From assembly GCA_046349315.1 (NCBI GenBank), contig JAXMCQ010000027.1:1-64000 (forward strand): a stretch of 64,000 nt of DNA, written 5' to 3'. The notes under the pieces were generated by a model. The model was not told the origin of the DNA, ran no database searches, and saw only the letters and a list, made by a program, of their open reading frames with translations. The translations under genes and the position numbers were made by a program. Positions 52,292 through 61,108 of the stretch are shown piece after piece. This DNA is from JAEUMG01 sp046349315. GTDB lineage: Bacteria; Pseudomonadota; Alphaproteobacteria; Rhizobiales; Aestuariivirgaceae. Numbering within the stretch: position 1 is the first letter of the stretch; each line of letters starts with the position of its first letter.

Positions 52292-53209
52292 CTAGGCTGG
52301 CCGGCGACGTCCGGCGAACAGGAGCCCATACATACCGACGGCAATCACCGCCATGGCGGCCACCTGGTAGGCCGCAACTTCTCCGCCGAGAAACAGGACC
52401 GTCAGCAGCATGGTGACGGCCGGGGCCGGCACGGTGACCGAGCTTGCCAGGGAAACATCGATGTGACGCATCGCATAGAACCACAGGACCAGTTCCAGGT
52501 AATAGGCGACACCGAGGATGACGGCCGCCTTCTGGAAATCGGCTGCTGTAAAGGCCTCGGCAAGCGCCTCGGGCGTTCCGATTACGAGTAAGAGAAGCAG
52601 CAAGAACGCGCCAGAGATCACGAGCCGCGAGATCGTCACCTGGTTGGGTGTGATTTTTGTCGTGGTGAGAACCTGGCGCAGCAGGATATGCGCAATGCTC
52701 CAGATGAGCGGGATGCCGAGCGCGAAGGCCGACCACCAGGAAATACCGGCGATGCGAAAGGTCCCCTCAGTCGTGAGGTAGACGAGCGCCAGGAGCATCA
52801 GTGCCATGAAAGAGAGTTCGAGCGGTGATTTGCGCTTGCCGAGGAACAGCGTCTCCCAGGCTGTCGCAAAGAGCGGATAGGCCTGAAGCGCAATAACCAT
52901 GCTGACGGGGCCGGCTTTATCCGCAGCCACCACATACATGTAGGTTGAAAGCCCGAACATGGCGCCGGTGGCGAGCGTAATCAGGCCGGCGCGCCCGCGG
53001 CCGATGAATAGCGGTAATCGCCCGCCGCTTCTCGCAAGTTCGATGCCGAAAAGGGGGATGGCGGCGACGAGTTGCCAGAAGGTGATGGCGATTGCGAAGG
53101 TTAGCCCATCGAAACGCGCCGGGCGGTTCGCCGCGAGGATCGGCATGGCGCCAAGTATCAGAAGGCAAAGAAGCGCTAGTCCAACCCCTATACCGCGCGA
53201 TCTTCCCAT
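52292..53209 (-). CDS. DMT-superfamily (EamA) transporter
   Basis: A 305-residue inner-membrane protein with ten predicted helices in two EamA repeats. It starts MGRSRGIGVGLALLCLLILG at 53209; a start at 53263 is possible. Seen: VSMVIALQAYPLFATAWETL at the end of repeat 1 and VTVPAPAVTMLLTVLFLGGE in repeat 2. The substrate is unknown. Confidence 0.85.
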   Translation of the reverse strand: MGRSRGIGVGLALLCLLILGAMPILAANRPARFDGLTFAIAITFWQLVAAIPLFGIELARSGGRLPLFIGRGRAGLITLATGAMFGLSTYMYVVAADKAGPVSMVIALQAYPLFATAWETLFLGKRKSPLELSFMALMLLALVYLTTEGTFRIAGISWWSAFALGIPLIWSIAHILLRQVLTTTKITPNQVTISRLVISGAFLLLLLLVIGTPEALAEAFTAADFQKAAVILGVAYYLELVLWFYAMRHIDVSLASSVTVPAPAVTMLLTVLFLGGEVAAYQVAAMAVIAVGMYGLLFAGRRRPA

Positions 53210-53297
53210 GTGCCGTCCCTCCCAATGGGAGGCTCGATATAATGGGCATTTAAAACGGCGCAATCAGACAATTGCCGTGGTAACAATTGCCGTCCTG

Positions 53298-53882
53298 TCA
53301 CTTCCTGAAGTCGAGCCGCATCAGCGGTCGCTTCGGTGAGCGGCGAGCGACCTCATCGAAGCCGAGACGGCGGAACACGGTCGCGAGGCCGACGAACCCC
53401 TCGCCCCATTGCAAGGGCTTATCGGGCTCGATCGCACAAACCTCGATCGCCTCGGCTCCCCGCTTGCGCGCATGATCGGCCGCAGCCTTGGCAAGCTTCT
53501 GCATCAGGCCCTGCTTGCGATGACCGGGGCGGGTGAAAAAGCAGCTAATGGCGTAAGTCTTGTCGGGATCGGGTGCATCGCTCTCTTCGACGGGTCGCGA
53601 TGTCTTGCCCTGATTGAAGCGCGGGACATTCATGCGCGGGCCAACCGCCACCCAGCCGATGGCTTTGCCGTCCTCATATGCAAGCAAGCCGGGCGGCGGG
53701 CCTTTCTTGACGATCGCTGCAAATCGGCGCTTGCGTCCGCCCTTGCCGAGCGCGTTCCATTCGCTGCAGGCGAGGCGCGGCCACATGCACCAGCAGCCGG
53801 AATTGGCACCGCGCTCGGGGCCGAAGAGATCGACGAGGTCGGGCCAGCGTTCAACGGTCAGCGGATGGAAGGTGACCAGCAT
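53298..53882 (-). CDS. GNAT family N-acetyltransferase
   Basis: A 194-residue acetyltransferase from the ATG at 53882, which shares one base with the vapC stop. The acetyl-CoA loop is seen in CFFTRPGHRKQGLMQKLAKA. It belongs to the group with a Cys-Trp-Cys segment near residue 30 (GCWCMWPRLACSEWN). The open frame continues upstream inside vapC without relevant similarity. The acceptor is unknown. Confidence 0.85.
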   Translation of the reverse strand: MLVTFHPLTVERWPDLVDLFGPERGANSGCWCMWPRLACSEWNALGKGGRKRRFAAIVKKGPPPGLLAYEDGKAIGWVAVGPRMNVPRFNQGKTSRPVEESDAPDPDKTYAISCFFTRPGHRKQGLMQKLAKAAADHARKRGAEAIEVCAIEPDKPLQWGEGFVGLATVFRRLGFDEVARRSPKRPLMRLDFRK

Positions 53883-54265
53883 TAGCGAATGAGCCGTATC
53901 TCGATCGTCGAGTTGAAACTCTTCCAATTTCTGTCCGACGTCAAAGCGGGAAGATTCATTGCCTCCGCAAGTGCCAAGCATGCTCGATCTCCCAAGGAAA
54001 GACCAAGCCCGCGCGCTCGCGCGCGCATGGCACCCGCAGAGAATGCTTGGGCGATGTCGAATGGCACAACGTTGCAAGGAAGAATGCCAAATGCTTGTTG
54101 CGCCTCGTCTGGTTCGGCGCCGTAGTCGATCAGTTTTGCAACTACTTCAGCAACATTCACTGCCGAAACGTTAGATACCGAGAGAGATTGGCGAACCTGC
54201 GCGGCACCCGCTTCGTTCCTAAGCACGGCCATTACTGCAGATGCATCGAGGACGACTTCACTCAC
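53882..54265 (-). CDS. vapC: PIN-domain ribonuclease toxin (VapC)
   Basis: A 127-residue PIN-fold endoribonuclease. The start is GTG at 54265, overlapping the antitoxin stop by 8 nt (54258-54265), typical of toxin-antitoxin pairs. Catalytic acids are visible: D7 (VVLDASAV), E40 (NVAEVV), D93 (LGDRACLALA) and D111 (TSDRNW). VapC toxins cut tRNA or rRNA until bound by the antitoxin. Confidence 0.9.
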   Translation of the reverse strand: MSEVVLDASAVMAVLRNEAGAAQVRQSLSVSNVSAVNVAEVVAKLIDYGAEPDEAQQAFGILPCNVVPFDIAQAFSAGAMRARARGLGLSLGDRACLALAEAMNLPALTSDRNWKSFNSTIEIRLIR

Positions 54266-54740
54266 CGCGTTCCTCGCGAGCCGCTTCCTCACGACGATCT
54301 GCAATCAAAGAGTCCACCAGACTCTCATTGCTTGGGATCATCTTTCGAACCATCTCCTGCGCCCGTCTGAGTGCAACATCCGATGTTGAGATCCTCAGTT
54401 CCCCATCCACGACCCGCGCGAACACTTCCCCACCTTCACCGACTTCCATTGCTTTTCTGAAAGTGGCCGGAACAGTTAGGCGTCCTTCGGAATCGAATTT
54501 AAGGTGCTCTCTTAGACTGCTCATGGAAACAGTGGCCTGTCGTTCCGGATCTTTCCCAACATCCTTCTCCTGTCGCTTTTGCTGGCGGACAACGTTGGAC
54601 ACAAATTGGTCACGGATATCGAGGAACCGGGCCACGTCGGCCTGGCGATAGCCTGCCCCAACCAAGCGACGGATCATCTCGGATTTGTTGCCCTCCGCCC
54701 CCTTTACGAGGTGACGCATGGCGTCCTTGTTCGCTCGCAT
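54258..54740 (-). CDS. Antitoxin with HTH and AbrB (SpoVT) domains
   Basis: A 160-residue protein from the ATG at 54740, preceded by GAGAGG; an alternative ATG at 54758 adds six residues and lies inside the operator palindrome. Near residues 18-54 is a helix-turn-helix-like region (EMIRRLVGAGYRQADVARFL). A linker follows, then a SpoVT/AbrB DNA-binding domain (KFDSEGRLTVPATFRKAMEV) and a helical toxin-binding tail (EMVRKMIPSNESLVDSLIAD). Most VapB proteins of the AbrB class are only about 75-90 residues, so the N-terminal HTH is unusual. Confidence 0.85.
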   Translation of the reverse strand: MRANKDAMRHLVKGAEGNKSEMIRRLVGAGYRQADVARFLDIRDQFVSNVVRQQKRQEKDVGKDPERQATVSMSSLREHLKFDSEGRLTVPATFRKAMEVGEGGEVFARVVDGELRISTSDVALRRAQEMVRKMIPSNESLVDSLIADRREEAAREERGE

Positions 54741-54756
54741 CGTAATGGCCTCTCTC

Positions 54757-54781
54757 ATTGTTACTACTTAGTAGTAACAAT
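54757..54781. promoter_or_regulatory. 25-bp perfect palindrome, probable antitoxin operator
   Basis: Arms ATTGTTACTACT (54757-54768) and AGTAGTAACAAT (54770-54781) are exact inverted copies around a single central T. The site sits just before the antitoxin coding start at 54740 and covers the likely -10 region. It suits binding by a symmetric antitoxin dimer and autorepression. Confidence 0.7.
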
Positions 54782-54799
54782 TACACAAGATCTTGTCAA
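54771..54799 (-). promoter_or_regulatory. Promoter candidate of the toxin-antitoxin pair
   Basis: On the minus strand TTGACA (54794-54799) and TACTAC (54771-54776) are spaced by 17 nt. The -10 lies inside the 25-bp palindrome and the spacer contains a second palindrome, ACAAGATCTTGT (54785-54796). Binding of the antitoxin would block it. Confidence 0.55.
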
Positions 54800-54811
54800 T
54801 ATGTAGTACCA

Positions 54812-55984
54812 TTAGACCGTCTCCTCGAACAGTTCCCGGCCGATGAGCCAGCGGCGGATTTCGCTGGTGCCGGCGCCGATCTCGTAGAGCTTGGCATCGC
54901 GCAGCAAGCGTCCAGTCGGCGTCTCGTTGATATAGCCGGTGCCCCCCATGCACTGGATCGCCTCCAGCGTCATCCAGGTCGCCTTCTCCGCCGCATAAAG
55001 AATGGCGCCGGCCGCATCCTTGCGCGATGTTGCGCCGCGATCGCAGGCCTTCGCCACCGCATAGACATAGGCGCGTGCCGCGCTCATCGTCGTGTACATG
55101 TCGGCGAGCTTGCCCTGCATCAATTGGAAAGTGCCGATCGACTGGCCGAACTGCTTCCTCTCATGGACATAGGGAAGCACGAGATCCATGCATGCCTGCA
55201 TGATGCCGACCGGCCCCGCAGCGAGCACGGCACGCTCGTAATCGAGACCGGACATCAGCACGTTCACGCCGCGTCCAACTTCGCCCAGCACGTTCTCGGC
55301 CGGCACTTCGCAATCGGTAAAGACGAGTTCGCCCGTCTCCGAGCCGCGCATGCCAAGTTTGTCGAGCTTCTGAGCGACGGAGAAGCCGTTAAAGTCCCTC
55401 TCGATGATGAAGGCGGTTATGCCGCGCGCACCGGCATCTGGATCTGTCTTGGCATAGACAACCAGCACATCGGCGCAAGGTCCGTTGGTGATCCAGAACT
55501 TGCTGCCGTTGAGGATGTAGCGATCGCCCTTGCGCTCGGCCTTGAGTTTCATCGACACGACGTCCGAGCCCGCCCCCGGCTCCGACATTGCGAGCGCGCC
55601 GATATGGGCGCCCGAGACCAGCTTCGGCAAATAGCGGCGCTTCTGCTCGGCGCTGCCATTGCGCCTGATCTGGTTCACGCAGAGGTTGGAATGCGCGCCA
55701 TAGGAGAGGCCGATCGAAGCTGAGCCGCGCGAGATTTCCTCCATGGCGATGCAGTGTTCGAGATAGCCGAGCCCTGAGCCGCCATAGTCCTCCTCGACCG
55801 TGATGCCGAGCAGGCCCAATTCGCCGAGCTTCGGCCAGAGCGCGCGCGGGAAGACATCGGTGCGATCGATTTCCGCGGCGAGGGGCGCAATCTCCGCGTC
55901 GGTGAAGGTCTTTACAGTCTCTCGGATTGCCTCGGCGGTCTCGCCGAGATCAAAATCAAGAGTCGGATAGCGATTGGCGAGCAT
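54812..55984 (-). CDS. ivd: Isovaleryl-CoA dehydrogenase
   Basis: A 390-residue FAD-dependent acyl-CoA dehydrogenase of leucine breakdown. FAD/substrate motifs LAMSEPGAGSDVVSMKLKAE and WITNGPCADVLVVYAKTD are present. The catalytic Glu sits in SGLDYERAVLAAGPVGIMQ, the position used by isovaleryl-CoA dehydrogenases rather than medium-chain enzymes. The C-terminus has QCMGGTGYINETPTGRLLRD. No other leucine-catabolic genes lie in the window. Confidence 0.9.
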   Translation of the reverse strand: MLANRYPTLDFDLGETAEAIRETVKTFTDAEIAPLAAEIDRTDVFPRALWPKLGELGLLGITVEEDYGGSGLGYLEHCIAMEEISRGSASIGLSYGAHSNLCVNQIRRNGSAEQKRRYLPKLVSGAHIGALAMSEPGAGSDVVSMKLKAERKGDRYILNGSKFWITNGPCADVLVVYAKTDPDAGARGITAFIIERDFNGFSVAQKLDKLGMRGSETGELVFTDCEVPAENVLGEVGRGVNVLMSGLDYERAVLAAGPVGIMQACMDLVLPYVHERKQFGQSIGTFQLMQGKLADMYTTMSAARAYVYAVAKACDRGATSRKDAAGAILYAAEKATWMTLEAIQCMGGTGYINETPTGRLLRDAKLYEIGAGTSEIRRWLIGRELFEETV

Positions 55985-56080
55985 GGCGGCTGGTCCTCTG
56001 ATGCCACGCCTATCCTAGAAGCCGATGAAGAGCAGGTCGATGGCCACGGAATTAGATGCCAGCACTCATCGTTAAAGCAT

Positions 56081-56542
56081 TCACCACGGCCAGGGGCGGC
56101 GCATGTAGCGAAGGTATGGGGTGCGAATGCCGTGCCGGACGTAGAAGCCTTGAAGCCGCTCGTTGTCCTCATCGACCATCCAGAATACCTGGCTCGCGCC
56201 GATTTCGTCTGCCAGGTCATAGACGCCCTTCAGCAAGGCTTCTCCCGCCCCTACCCCGCGCGCCTCCTCAAGTACGAAGAGGTCTTGCAGAAACAGCGTC
56301 GGACCGCCAGTCCAGGCGAATGGCGTTGTGCTCACATTTGCGAAGCCTATGGCGCTGCCATTGGGTTCACGCGCAATGAATGCGGTCAGGCCGCTATCCT
56401 CGCGAGTCATCAGGTCCCAGCTTGCCGCGGTGACCGCGGTGGGGACTTCGCCCTCCATATGATCCTGCCAGGCCTGCCACAAGCGCTCCCAATCGGCGCG
56501 GTCCGTGGCCGTGACGCGCGCTACGGTCAGTGTACCAGCCAT
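56081..56542 (-). CDS. GNAT family N-acetyltransferase
   Basis: A 153-residue acetyltransferase starting MAGTLTVARVTATDRADWER at 56542, overlapping the end of mgtE by 16 nt. The acetyl-CoA-binding loop is in FVLEEARGVGAGEALLKGVY, with DEDNERLQGFYVRHG near the end. The substrate is unknown. The overlap suggests it is translated from the mgtE mRNA. Confidence 0.85.
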   Translation of the reverse strand: MAGTLTVARVTATDRADWERLWQAWQDHMEGEVPTAVTAASWDLMTREDSGLTAFIAREPNGSAIGFANVSTTPFAWTGGPTLFLQDLFVLEEARGVGAGEALLKGVYDLADEIGASQVFWMVDEDNERLQGFYVRHGIRTPYLRYMRRPWPW

Positions 56543-57912
56543 AGTGCCGCAAGCCCCAGGAAGGCGAAGAAACCAACGACATCGGTGACTGTCGTCACGA
56601 ACACGCCGGAAGCGATCGCCGGATCGACGTCGAGACTGTCGAGCGCCAGTGGCACGAGAATTCCGGCGAGCGCGGCCGCCAGCAGATTGATGATCATGGC
56701 GGCGGCGATCACCAACCCGAGCCCGTCGGAACCGAACCACCACCAGGCGAAAAGCCCCATGATGAGGGCGAAGAACAGCCCGTTTATGAGGCCGACCGCG
56801 GACTCGCGAAGCGTGACCTTTAATGCATTGACGGGCCCAAGATGGCGCGTCGCGAGTGCGCGCACCGCGACCGTCATGGTTTGGGTTCCGGCATTGCCGC
56901 CCATCGAGGCAACGATCGGCATCAGCACCGCAAGCGCCACCATCTGCTCGATCGTGGCATCGAACCAGGAGATGACCCAGGAGGCGAGCACCGCGGTTGC
57001 AAGATTGAAGAGCAGCCAGAGGAAACGCGAGCGTGTCGTCTCCCAGACGGTGTCGGAAATCGTCTCCTCGCCGCCGACGCCGCCCAAATGCAGGATGTCT
57101 TCTTCCGCCTCTTCTTGGATGATGTCGACGACGTCATCGACTGTCAGCATGCCGACCAATCGATTGTCGGCATCGACCACTGCAGCGGAAACGAGATTGT
57201 ATTGCTCGAATTTGTAGGCGACGTCTTCCTGCGGGTCGGTGACGTTAAAGACGGTCTGCTCTTCCTCCATCAATTCTTCGATCTTGCGCGAAGGCTGGCT
57301 GCGGATGATGCGGCTGACCGGCACGGTACCGACCAAATGATAGGTCGGATCGACGACATAGACTTCGACGAAATCTTCCGGCAGTTCGCTTTCGGCGCGA
57401 AAATGCTCGATCGCCCGACCTGCCGTCCAGAATGAAGGCACCGCCACGAACTCGGTCTGCATGAGGCGGCCAGCGGTGTTCTCGGGATAATCGAGTGCGC
57501 GGTTGAGCGCGACGCGGTCCTCCTGCGAGACCTTGGCCAGGATTTCGTCCTGTTCGGCCTTGTCGAGATCCTCGATGAGATAGACCGCATCGTCGGTATC
57601 GAGCTTATCGATTGCCGAGGCCACAACCTCCGGCGGCAAGGCCTCGATCAATTCGTCGCGGGTGGCTTCGTCGAGTTCGGCCAGGGCCTCGACATCGAAG
57701 CTGCGGCCAAGCATGGCGATAAGGCGTACGCGCTCGGTCTGATCCAAAGCTTCGATCAGGTCGGCAAGGTCGGCGGCATGCAAATCCTCGAGCCGGGTGC
57801 GAATGGCGCGCGGGTCCGAATCTGCGAGATCCTGTCTCACAGCCTCGACAAAATCGGGCGCGAGCGAGCCCCATTCGTCGCGGATCGCATTAGCCGCTTG
57901 CGTCTCAGTCAT
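56527..57912 (-). CDS. mgtE: Magnesium transporter MgtE
   Basis: A 461-residue Mg2+ channel. It has an N-terminal helical regulatory domain (residues about 10-135), two CBS domains (about 140-260, with GRLMQTEFVAVPSFWTAGRA and EDVAYKFEQYNLVSAAVVDA), and five C-terminal helices with the signature PIVASMGGNAGTQTMTVAVR. The ATG at 57912 is chosen; upstream in-frame codons overlap the divergent cupin region. It is regulated by cytosolic Mg2+ through the N and CBS domains in the family. Confidence 0.95.
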   Translation of the reverse strand: MTETQAANAIRDEWGSLAPDFVEAVRQDLADSDPRAIRTRLEDLHAADLADLIEALDQTERVRLIAMLGRSFDVEALAELDEATRDELIEALPPEVVASAIDKLDTDDAVYLIEDLDKAEQDEILAKVSQEDRVALNRALDYPENTAGRLMQTEFVAVPSFWTAGRAIEHFRAESELPEDFVEVYVVDPTYHLVGTVPVSRIIRSQPSRKIEELMEEEQTVFNVTDPQEDVAYKFEQYNLVSAAVVDADNRLVGMLTVDDVVDIIQEEAEEDILHLGGVGGEETISDTVWETTRSRFLWLLFNLATAVLASWVISWFDATIEQMVALAVLMPIVASMGGNAGTQTMTVAVRALATRHLGPVNALKVTLRESAVGLINGLFFALIMGLFAWWWFGSDGLGLVIAAAMIINLLAAALAGILVPLALDSLDVDPAIASGVFVTTVTDVVGFFAFLGLAALWLVH

Positions 57913-57985
57913 GCCGCTTCCGATTGCGCAGATGTGCCGCCCCGTGTCACAGTTTTGCGGTCCGCACGCAAGACCCGGAGCGCCC

Positions 57986-58345
57986 ATGGACAAGATCAAA
58001 GCGTCAGATCGCCTCATCGCCAATATCAAGTCAGCGCAGTTCAAGCCGTTCGAGATCGACGGCGCGAAGGTGCCGGGACAGAGCTATCTGCAGCTCGACG
58101 AAACGTTTCCGGAAGGCACGGGCTTTCACATCTATCGGATGGCGCCGGGCTCGGCGAGCCAGCCGCATGAACATACCTGCCATGAGCAGTTCCTGGTGCT
58201 CGAAGGCGAGGTCATCGATCACGACGGCTACGTCTACAGGCCCGGCGATTTCGTCCTGCTCAAAGAGGGCACGATCCACAATTCGCGCACCGAGACGGGC
58301 GCGACGCTCGCTGTCTTCGTGCGCACGGCGGAACGGAATCTGTAG
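57986..58345 (+). CDS. Cupin-domain protein
   Basis: A 119-residue single-cupin protein from the ATG at 57986 (MDKIKASDRLIANIKSAQFK). Metal motif 1 is SQPHEHTCHEQFLVLEGEV and motif 2 RPGDFVLLKEGTIHNSRTE. Frames reading further upstream are non-conserved. It is divergent from mgtE and followed 23 nt later by a DMT transporter. Confidence 0.87.
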   Translation: MDKIKASDRLIANIKSAQFKPFEIDGAKVPGQSYLQLDETFPEGTGFHIYRMAPGSASQPHEHTCHEQFLVLEGEVIDHDGYVYRPGDFVLLKEGTIHNSRTETGATLAVFVRTAERNL

Positions 58346-58368
58346 CGTTCGTTTCAGCAGCTCCTGCA

Positions 58369-59262
58369 ATGAAAACCGAAACCCTCGCCAAGATCGCCTG
58401 CGCCTATTCGGGCATGGTGTGGGGCTTGTTCTGGATTCCGCTGCGCACGCTCGAAGCTGCGGGCATCACCGGCTTGTGGGCGACGCTTGTCTTCTACACC
58501 GCGCCCCTTGTTCTCGCCTCCCCCGTCCTCATCTGGCGCTGGCGCGAACTCATCGCGGGTGGTGCCGGCCTGCAACTGACTGGCATTATCGCGGCCTTCG
58601 GGCTTGTCCTTTATTCGGCTTCGGTCCTCTATACCGACATCGTCAAGGCGATCCTGCTTTTCTACCTGACGCCGATCTGGAGCACGTTGCTTGGGCGGGT
58701 CGTATTGGGCGAGACCATCACGCCGGTGCGCTGGTTGGCCATGGCGCTCGGCCTCATTGGCATTGTCGTTATTTTCGGCCTGGACAGCGGCCTGCCCCTG
58801 CCCCGCAATCTTGGCGACTGGCTGGCCCTCGCCTCCGGCATCATGTGGGCGATTACCGCGGTGCGGCTCCGGCGCGAGACCAACAACGCGATCGAGCTCA
58901 GCAACGTGAACTTCTTGTGGTCATTCGTATTCGCGCTCGCCTTCCTCTTAATCGCCAATCAGACGCCGATGCCGAATTGGGGAACGGCCATCCCGTCCCT
59001 GCCCTGGTGGATGATCCTGATGCTGATCGCCATTGTCTCAGGACCGGTTACCTCGATCTGGGGCGCCAAGTATCTGAGCCCCGGCATTGTCGGCTTGCTT
59101 TTCATGACGGAGATCAGCGTCGGGGCAGTGACGGCGGCGCTGTGGTCCGGCGAGCCCTTCGGCTGGCGCGAAGTCGCCGGCATCCTGCTCATCTCAAGCG
59201 CCGGAGTCCTCGAAAGCCTGTGGGAATTGTGGCGCGACCGGAAGCGTCCGGCGGCGGTCTAG
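58369..59262 (+). CDS. DMT-superfamily (EamA) transporter
   Basis: A 297-residue ten-helix membrane protein with two EamA repeats. The first ends near KAILLFYLTPIWSTLLGRVV, the second near GIVGLLFMTEISVGAVTAAL. The C-terminus is basic (LWRDRKRPAAV). It may be co-transcribed with the cupin gene upstream. Substrate unknown. Confidence 0.87.
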   Translation: MKTETLAKIACAYSGMVWGLFWIPLRTLEAAGITGLWATLVFYTAPLVLASPVLIWRWRELIAGGAGLQLTGIIAAFGLVLYSASVLYTDIVKAILLFYLTPIWSTLLGRVVLGETITPVRWLAMALGLIGIVVIFGLDSGLPLPRNLGDWLALASGIMWAITAVRLRRETNNAIELSNVNFLWSFVFALAFLLIANQTPMPNWGTAIPSLPWWMILMLIAIVSGPVTSIWGAKYLSPGIVGLLFMTEISVGAVTAALWSGEPFGWREVAGILLISSAGVLESLWELWRDRKRPAAV

Positions 59263-59263
59263 C

Positions 59264-59500
59264 TTAGGCGGCGAGTCTGGCAGGTTCTACGGCGGAGAGC
59301 AGAAAATTGGTGATTGTCCGGTCAGCAGCTTCATCGATGCCAAGTCCGACCGCCTCGCAATCCGTCAGGGCAAGATCGACGGCGTCGGACGTCTCATCGC
59401 CGGCGATGCCAAAAGCCTCAAGCCAATCCGTGACATAGGCACTGCACGCATGATGTTGGGAGAGAATCATCAGCGGGGATCCAAATGTGGGGTGCGTCAA
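59264..59500 (-). CDS. Small hypothetical protein
   Basis: A 78-residue acidic protein (TDWLEAFGIAGDETSDAVDL ... TITNFLLSAVEPARLAA). A start at 59470 (MILSQHHACSAYVTDWLEAF) is also possible. Its stop lies one base from the convergent DMT stop. No family is recognised. Confidence 0.45.
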   Translation of the reverse strand: MTHPTFGSPLMILSQHHACSAYVTDWLEAFGIAGDETSDAVDLALTDCEAVGLGIDEAADRTITNFLLSAVEPARLAA

Positions 59501-59559
59501 TAAAACCTTGAATGGTGCCGAAACTGTGTCGCCCTTGCGACATCTTATCGACCACGCGA

Positions 59560-59985
59560 CTATTCGGCGCCGAGGTCGTCAATGAAACGCTTTACCACAA
59601 AATCCTGGTTCTCACGCATCTCCGCCTCGACGGCCTGCGCCTGCGGGCACTCCAAAAGCCGGTCGATCGCCTCCTCGCCATTGCCCGCAAGCGCCGCCTT
59701 TCGGGCGTTGGCATAGGCGAAGGCGGAACCGCGCGGCTTGCGCTTCGGCTTGGTGCTCGGCTTGGGTTTGGGCGTCGCGGTTGCCTGTTCCTGATCACCT
59801 TCAGGCTGCTTGGCAGAGCCAGGCGGTTGAGCGGCGCCAAGGTCCGGCAAGGCAGGCGCACCGGCGCGCTGGTCGGCGTCGGTCCGGCAGGCATTGAGGA
59901 TTTCGTCGATCGTCGCGGCGCGAGCGGTTGTCCCTGGCCATGCTGCCAAGACAGCGATCAGGATGATTGGAATTGCACCCTTCAT
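59560..59985 (-). CDS. Secreted hypothetical protein
   Basis: A 141-residue protein with a signal peptide (MKGAIPIILIAVLAAWPGTT, cleavage near ARA-AT), a Pro/Lys-rich linker (ATATPKPKPSTKPKRKP) and a helical end (AFAYANARKAALAGNGEEAI). The single Cys in the N-terminal NACRTDAD may pair with the one in LLECPQAQ. Function is unknown. Confidence 0.65.
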   Translation of the reverse strand: MKGAIPIILIAVLAAWPGTTARAATIDEILNACRTDADQRAGAPALPDLGAAQPPGSAKQPEGDQEQATATPKPKPSTKPKRKPRGSAFAYANARKAALAGNGEEAIDRLLECPQAQAVEAEMRENQDFVVKRFIDDLGAE

Positions 59986-60014
59986 TCCCGGTCCTTCAGC
60001 GCAAACGCCCTGTC

Positions 60015-61076
60015 TCAGGGAATGTAGCGATCCTGCCGCAGGCGATCAAAGGCGTCGGTAAAGGACTTCACCGAGTTCTGATAATCGAGAAAGCCCAGAT
60101 CGCGGCTCTTGGTCATCGCTGCAAATGTCTCCAGTTCGCGGCCGAGATCGAGATCTGTATGCCACCAGGAAGCGAGTTGATCGATCGGCATATCCTTGAG
60201 CCCATGTTTTGCGACGATCTTTTGCCAAACCGGTACAGCGTCCTTCATCATCGTCTCCAGGGGCTGGGCGTGCCCCGGATAGTCACCGGGCTTCAGGCCG
60301 AAATAGGCGGCAAGCTTGGGCCACATCCAGTTCCAGCGGAAGACCTCGCCATTGACGATGTTGAACGCCTGGTTGGCGCCGTTCGGGCTCGTAGCTGCCC
60401 AGGCCATTTGCTTCGCCATGATCCGCCCGTCGGTGATGTCGACGACGCCGGAGAACTGTCCGGGAGAGCCCGGAAAGACGAAGGGCATTCCGGTTTCCCG
60501 GCAGATCGTCGCGTAGGCGGCAAGCGTCGAGGCCATGTTCATGGCGTTGCCGACCGCATATCCGATCAAAGTGTGCGGGCGGTGAACCGACCAGGTGAAT
60601 CTCTGCCGCTTCGCCGCGGCGAAGACGGCATCCTCCTGGACATAGTAGAAATTGGGATAATCGAGACGCGGCTGCTCTTCGCGGAACGGCGTGATCGGCT
60701 TGTTCTTCGCATAGGCCTCGAAGGGGCCCATGTAGTGCTTCAAGCCGGTCGCAAGAGCGACATGGCGGACCTGCTTGCCATCAATCGCGCCCATGAGATT
60801 TTCGACCATGGCACCGTTCACCTTGCAGTTTTCGGCTTCGGTCGCCTGGCGCGACCAGGTGGTGATGAATACATGGGTGGCTTGGACGGGCGCGAGTTCG
60901 GCGCGCAAGCCACGAGCATCGAGCAGATCGGCCGCGATATGCTGCACGCCTTTGGGGAGATTGCTGGCATGGCGAGAAATCCCGCTCACATCCCAGCCGC
61001 CCTGCCGCAGCAATTCCTCCGCCATGTGGCGGCCGATGATGCCGCTGACGCCGGCGATCAGTGCGTGTTTGGTCAT
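60015..61076 (-). CDS. SDR-family NAD(P)-dependent oxidoreductase, PRISE-like
   Basis: A 353-residue reductase starting MTKHALIAGVSGIIGRHMAE at 61076, with the dinucleotide motif GVSGIIG. The segment YPNFYYVQEDAVF carries the NFYY motif typical of progesterone-5-beta-reductase/iridoid-synthase-like (PRISE) enzymes, in which it replaces the classic YxxxK site. C-terminal substrate-domain features include FNIVNGEVFRWNWMWPKLAA. These enzymes reduce activated C=C bonds; the bacterial substrate is unknown. Confidence 0.85.
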   Translation of the reverse strand: MTKHALIAGVSGIIGRHMAEELLRQGGWDVSGISRHASNLPKGVQHIAADLLDARGLRAELAPVQATHVFITTWSRQATEAENCKVNGAMVENLMGAIDGKQVRHVALATGLKHYMGPFEAYAKNKPITPFREEQPRLDYPNFYYVQEDAVFAAAKRQRFTWSVHRPHTLIGYAVGNAMNMASTLAAYATICRETGMPFVFPGSPGQFSGVVDITDGRIMAKQMAWAATSPNGANQAFNIVNGEVFRWNWMWPKLAAYFGLKPGDYPGHAQPLETMMKDAVPVWQKIVAKHGLKDMPIDQLASWWHTDLDLGRELETFAAMTKSRDLGFLDYQNSVKSFTDAFDRLRQDRYIP

Positions 61077-61108
61077 GAGAAATGTTCCTTGGATTTCGCA
61101 AGCGGGCT

